DNA of 64,000 nucleotides from CADCVW01 sp964251385 (GTDB lineage: Bacteria; Pseudomonadota; Alphaproteobacteria; Sphingomonadales; Sphingomonadaceae). Shown here one piece after another: positions 60,659 to 64,000 of this stretch; position 1 is the first letter of the stretch; each line of letters begins with the position of its first letter. The stretch is taken from contig CAXUJK010000002.1 in the NCBI GenBank assembly GCA_964251385.1, forward strand, positions 248,001 to 312,000, read 5' to 3'. The notes under the pieces are model-generated. The model was not told the DNA's origin and did not search any database. It worked only from the letters and a program-made list of their open reading frames with translations. A program made the translations under genes and the position numbers.

Positions 60659-61398
60659 GCGATCCGGCCACCCCCACGCTGCCGCCCGCGGACGACGTCC
60701 TCGCCGCCGAGCTCGCGCTGCGCGTGCTGAACGCGCCCGAGCTGGACGGAGCCGTGGCGCGCCGGGCGGCGGACCCCGCGTTCGCCGATGCGGTCGCGGC
60801 GTGGGAGGCGCGGCTGATGCCATGGCTCGACGCGATCGCGCCCGTGTCGCCGGATCCGACATTGTGGTCGCGCATCGCGCAGGCGATCGGACCACATGTC
60901 GCCCCCGCGAACGTCGTCGCGATCAGCCGCAGGCGTTTGTCCTTGCGCGACGCAGGCTTCGCGTTGTCGGGCATCGCGGCTGCGTTGCTCGTCACGGTCG
61001 GGCTGCAAAGCCTCCGCGACGAAGCGCCGCCGGTGGCCGTCGCGCCGCGTGCGAGCGAACTCGCGGTGGCCGCGGTCACGCCTGAAGGCAAAACCGCCGC
61101 GCTCGCGGTCGTCAGCTACGACCGGGTGAGCGCCAGCCTGATCGTAACCCCCGCCGGGCTCGCGCCGCGCACGGGCAGCGCGTACGAATTGTGGGTCATA
61201 CCGGCCACCGGGGGTGCCCCCGAGTCGCTGGGGCTGATCGAAGGCGCGGCACCGCGCCGCATGGTGCTGGCCGACGATTTCGCGGCGAGCTTCGCCGGCG
61301 TGCCCACGATCGCGGTGTCGGAGGAACAGCCCGGCGGGTCGCGCACCGGCGCGCCGGTCGGGCCCGTGATCGGGACAGGCAAGCTTCGCGGCGTTTGA
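60655..61398 (+). CDS. anti-sigma factor, RskA-like
   Basis: This 247-residue protein has an N-terminal sigma-binding part (about 1-95, with FADAVAAWEARLMPWLDAI), one membrane helix (about 102-121, FALSGIAAALLVTVGLQSL), and a periplasmic RskA C-terminal domain with SAYELWVIPATGGAPESLGL and PTIAVSEEQPGGSRTGAPVG. No zinc CxxC/HxxxC is seen, so it is not of the ChrR/ZAS type. It would hold the sigma factor at the membrane until cleaved. The GTG start overlaps the sigma stop. Confidence 0.9.
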   Translation: MSDPATPTLPPADDVLAAELALRVLNAPELDGAVARRAADPAFADAVAAWEARLMPWLDAIAPVSPDPTLWSRIAQAIGPHVAPANVVAISRRRLSLRDAGFALSGIAAALLVTVGLQSLRDEAPPVAVAPRASELAVAAVTPEGKTAALAVVSYDRVSASLIVTPAGLAPRTGSAYELWVIPATGGAPESLGLIEGAAPRRMVLADDFAASFAGVPTIAVSEEQPGGSRTGAPVGPVIGTGKLRGV

Positions 61399-61525
61399 GC
61401 TTTTTGGACGCGGCGCTAACCTGTATTACATCAATTTTTCCCGCATGCGTCCGTTGGGCATCGTCGCGCGTACATTCGGGCACAGCGGTGGCCGCATCGG
61501 ACGCGCCGCGCACCGGAGACTCCGC

Positions 61526-62116
61526 ATGACAAAGCTTCGCACCCTCGTCGTCCTCCTGGCCGCCGCGACCTCCTTGTCCGCGTGTATGACACCGACCGAC
61601 GGCATGGGCGACAGCGCGTCGATGTCGGCCGACGGTTCGGTCACCGTTGGCGGCGCGGCGATGTACGCCAACCGCAACATCGTCGAGAACGCGGCCAATT
61701 CGCCCATCCACACGACGCTGGTCGCCGCGGTGCAGGCCGCCGGTCTGGCCGAGACGCTGTCGGGCCCGGGTCCGTTCACCGTCTTCGCGCCGACCAACGA
61801 CGCGTTCGCCAAGCTCCCTGCCGGGATGGTCCAGACCGCGCTGCGGCCCGAGAACAAGGCCATGCTGACATCCGTGCTGACATACCATGTCGTGCCCGGC
61901 CGGATGAGCGCGGCGGACCTGATGGCGGCGATCCGCTCGGGCGGCGGCACCGCGCGGCTGACCACGGTCAACGGCGGCGTACTGACAGCGCGCATGAGCG
62001 GAAGCAGCATCGTGCTGACCGACGCCCGCGGCGGCCGCGCCACGGTGACGCAGGGCGATGTGTTCCAGTCGAACGGGGTCATCCACGTGACGGATTCGGT
62101 GTCGCTGCCCGGCTGA
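61526..62116 (+). CDS. fasciclin-domain lipoprotein
   Basis: This 196-residue protein has a lipoprotein signal ending in SLSAC with Cys, then a single FAS1 domain (about 45-195): TLVAAVQAAGLAETLSGPGP, FTVFAPTNDAFAKLPAG, LTYHVVPGRMSAAD and VIHVTDSVSLP. FAS1 proteins mediate adhesion or sense stress at the surface. The ATG at 61526 has GGAGA upstream. The 127-base gap after the anti-sigma gene allows a separate promoter. This arrangement parallels the mycobacterial SigK-RskA-MPT83 locus. Confidence 0.92.
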   Translation: MTKLRTLVVLLAAATSLSACMTPTDGMGDSASMSADGSVTVGGAAMYANRNIVENAANSPIHTTLVAAVQAAGLAETLSGPGPFTVFAPTNDAFAKLPAGMVQTALRPENKAMLTSVLTYHVVPGRMSAADLMAAIRSGGGTARLTTVNGGVLTARMSGSSIVLTDARGGRATVTQGDVFQSNGVIHVTDSVSLPG

Positions 62117-62140
62117 CGTTCCTGCCTTCGCACGTAACCG

Positions 62141-62185
62141 AATAGAAAAGGCTCCCGTCGATCCTCGGCGGGAGCCTTTTCTATT
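62141..62185. terminator. bidirectional terminator between convergent genes
   Basis: The 17-base arms AATAGAAAAGGCTCCCG (62141-62157) and its exact complement (62169-62185) flank an 11-base loop, and the A/T flanks give a U-run on either strand. It ends both the fasciclin gene and the leftward hybrid kinase, whose stop codon at 62181 lies in the right arm. Confidence 0.9.
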
Positions 62186-64000
62186 CATCCGCGCAGCGCA
62201 CGCGCAGGTTCCGCAGGGCGTCGCGCATCGCGGCCGCATCGGCCGTGCCGGTGACGGCGGCGACGCACGGGCGTTCGGTGAACCGCGCGGCGGTCTCGTC
62301 CTCGCGTACGATCAAAATGGGAAGGTCGTTCCTGATCGCGTGAAGCTCGGCGACGACCGCGTCGAGGTTTCCAACGGGAACGGTCGCGCTCAGGACCACG
62401 ACATCGAAGCCGCCGTCCGCCGCACGCAGCTTGCCCAAGGCTTCGCGGACGGTTCCGGTCTGCTCGGCCGCGAATCCGATTTCCGTCAGCGTGGCCGCGT
62501 GCGCATCGCGCGTGTCGTCCGCCGGGTCGATCACGAGCGCACGTTCCATTGCGACCTTTTCGATGACCTGGCGGATCTTTACCGCGAGTGCCTCGAAGGT
62601 GAACGGCTTGGGCAGCAGCTCGACTCCCGGGTCGAGCCGCCCGCCGTGCACGATCGCGTTGCGCGCGTAGCCGGTCGTGTAGAGGATTCGCATGTCCGGA
62701 TAGAGCAGGCGCGCCTGGTCGGCGAGCTCGCGGCCCGACATGCCCGGCATGACGACGTCGGTCAGCAGCAGCCGCGGGGGCGCGTCCTGCCGTTCCAGCA
62801 AGCGCAGCGCGGACGCGCCGTCATGCGCTTCGAGCACGCGGTAGCCGAGCTCGCGCAAGCTATCGACGGTGTAGATGCGGACGTCGTCGTCGTCCTCGAC
62901 GACCAGGATCGACTCCTGCCCCGGCGTAGGCGCTTCGAGCACGACGTCCTCCTCGTCGGCCGCGTTCATGTCGGCCACCAGGCGCGGCAGATAGAGCTTG
63001 ATCGTCGTGCCCTCGCCGGGCTCCGAATAGATCTTCACGTGTCCGCCCGACTGCTTGACGTACCCGTAGACCTGGCTGAGCCCCAGGCCGGTTCCCTTGC
63101 CGACATCCTTGGTCGAGAAGAACGGGTCGAACGCCTTGGCGACGATGTCGGGCGGCATGCCCTCGCCCGTGTCGGTGACGGAGATGAGCACGTACTGGCC
63201 GGGCGCGACCTCGCGCTGCGCGGCGGCGTAGGCTTCGTCGATATGCGCGTTGGTCGTCTCGATCGTCAGCTTGCCGCCGCCGGGCTTCTTGACGTCCGCC
63301 ATCGCATCGCGCGCGTTGACCGCCAGGTTCAGGACCGCGTTCTCCAGCTGGTTCGGGTCGACCTCGACACGCCATAGCCCCGCGCCCGCCACGACCTGCA
63401 GGTCGACCGTTTCGCCCAGCGCGCGGTCGAGTAGCTCGGTCATGCCCGTGATCAATTTGTTGATGTCGGTCGCGCGCGGCTGCAGCGGCTGGCGGCGGGA
63501 GAAGGCGAGCAGGCGCTGGGTGAGCGCCGCCGCCCGGTCCGCGCCCTTGGCCGCGTTGCCCAGCGACCGCAGCGCGCGCGCGTCGCCGTCGGGACCCAGG
63601 CTGCGTTTCGCCATGTCGATATTGCCCGACACGATCGTGAGGAGATTGTTGAAGTCGTGCGCGATGCCGCCCGTCAGCTGGCCCACCGCCTCCATCTTCT
63701 GCGACTGGCGAAGCTGCTCCTCCAGCTCCTTGCGCGCGGTGACGTCGCGGCCGGACGAGTAGAAGACGTCGCCGTCGGGCACGCACGTCCAGCTGACCCA
63801 GCGCGTCCCGCCGTCCTTGTGCATCATGCGCAGGTCGAGCCCGCTGACGACCTCGCCCACCACCAGTCTTGCAAGGACGTTGCGCGCTTCCCCGACGTCG
63901 TCGGGGTGGATGAACATGCCCGCGAGCGAGCCGACCACCTCGGCCGGTTCATATCCGAGGACGTTGGTCCACGCCGGATTGACGCTTCGATAGGTCCCGT
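62181..64000 (-). CDS. PAS hybrid histidine kinase with two receivers (5' end outside window)
   Basis: The frame is open to the right edge, so the N-terminus is missing. The visible order is the end of a PAS domain (NPAWTNVLGYEPAEVVG) with PAC, HisKA with GGIAHDFNNLLTIVSGN (a NtrB-like H-box), and HATPase with DTGEGMPPD and GTGLGLSQVYGY. Receiver 1 has Asp in RLLLTDVVMPGMSG. Receiver 2 is degenerate: the phosphorylation Asp is Ser in VVVLSATVP and the conserved Lys is gone. Nothing membrane-bound is seen in this part. It ends at the strong terminator shared with the fasciclin gene. Confidence 0.9.
   Translation of the reverse strand, partial: GTYRSVNPAWTNVLGYEPAEVVGSLAGMFIHPDDVGEARNVLARLVVGEVVSGLDLRMMHKDGGTRWVSWTCVPDGDVFYSSGRDVTARKELEEQLRQSQKMEAVGQLTGGIAHDFNNLLTIVSGNIDMAKRSLGPDGDARALRSLGNAAKGADRAAALTQRLLAFSRRQPLQPRATDINKLITGMTELLDRALGETVDLQVVAGAGLWRVEVDPNQLENAVLNLAVNARDAMADVKKPGGGKLTIETTNAHIDEAYAAAQREVAPGQYVLISVTDTGEGMPPDIVAKAFDPFFSTKDVGKGTGLGLSQVYGYVKQSGGHVKIYSEPGEGTTIKLYLPRLVADMNAADEEDVVLEAPTPGQESILVVEDDDDVRIYTVDSLRELGYRVLEAHDGASALRLLERQDAPPRLLLTDVVMPGMSGRELADQARLLYPDMRILYTTGYARNAIVHGGRLDPGVELLPKPFTFEALAVKIRQVIEKVAMERALVIDPADDTRDAHAATLTEIGFAAEQTGTVREALGKLRAADGGFDVVVLSATVPVGNLDAVVAELHAIRNDLPILIVREDETAARFTERPCVAAVTGTADAAAMRDALRNLRVRCADE

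Overview
The window is about 68% GC by eye, densely packed and almost free of spacer DNA. Its content fits a Sphingomonas-like alphaproteobacterium (Sphingomonadales): a TonB-dependent receptor, an alpha-oxoamine synthase, a 180-kDa NAD-glutamate dehydrogenase, a WGxxGxxG-tailed envelope protein behind a textbook EcfG stress promoter, PAS/hybrid histidine kinases and c-di-GMP proteins. No prophage, insertion sequence, rRNA or CRISPR array was seen. There is one tRNA, tRNA-Thr(CGU).

1-1.7 kb: the 3' end of a TonB-dependent receptor, then two tandem OmpW-like barrels. 1.7-10.8 kb is the most unusual block. On the minus strand, a membrane histidine kinase, a single-domain receiver and an alpha-oxoamine synthase form an operon. 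Divergent from it run a paralogous histidine kinase with the same multi-helix membrane sensor, a hybrid kinase, a PleD-type receiver and a GGDEF-EAL enzyme. Layout and motifs suggest a small-molecule signalling system resembling the alpha-hydroxyketone (Lqs/Cqs) systems, with c-di-GMP as output. 10.8-15 kb: an inverted-repeat intergenic element, a DUF4173 membrane protein and an OmpR/CreC-like two-component pair. 15-25 kb: a fused LplT-Aas lysophospholipid acyltransferase, PilZ, threonine aldolase, EamA, a TonB-C-like protein, TraB/GumN and PepN.

25-34 kb: an Mla-type phospholipid ABC system (STAS-permease, ATPase, MlaD, auxiliary lipoprotein), a nucleotidyltransferase-like protein, and an lgt-MidA-PgeF-trans-sulfuration operon. 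34-40 kb: acyl-CoA synthetase, an orphan molybdenum hydroxylase large subunit, ferrochelatase, acetoacetyl-CoA reductase and a ribbon-helix-helix protein. 40-46 kb: NAD-GDH and a PAS_5-like protein. 46-56.6 kb: tRNA-Thr, GST, an enoyl-CoA hydratase with an apparent CTG start, then a propionate cluster (pccB, mce, mcm, bioB, pccA) converting propionyl-CoA to succinyl-CoA. Small accessory genes interrupt this cluster: an AT-richer acidic protein, a ParD/ParE-like pair and a DUF4160/DUF2442 pair. Two of its enzymes, BioB and PccA, carry in-frame palindromic repeat insertions.

56.7-64 kb: a YihY/BrkB membrane protein, the EcfG-controlled WGxxGxxG protein, a GH5-like glycosidase, a sigma factor/anti-sigma/fasciclin-lipoprotein cassette similar in design to mycobacterial SigK-RskA-MPT83, and a PAS hybrid histidine kinase that runs off the right edge. 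Many genes are joined by 1-4 base stop/start overlaps, so operons can be read with confidence. Functional statements come from recognised motifs and general family knowledge, without database searches.
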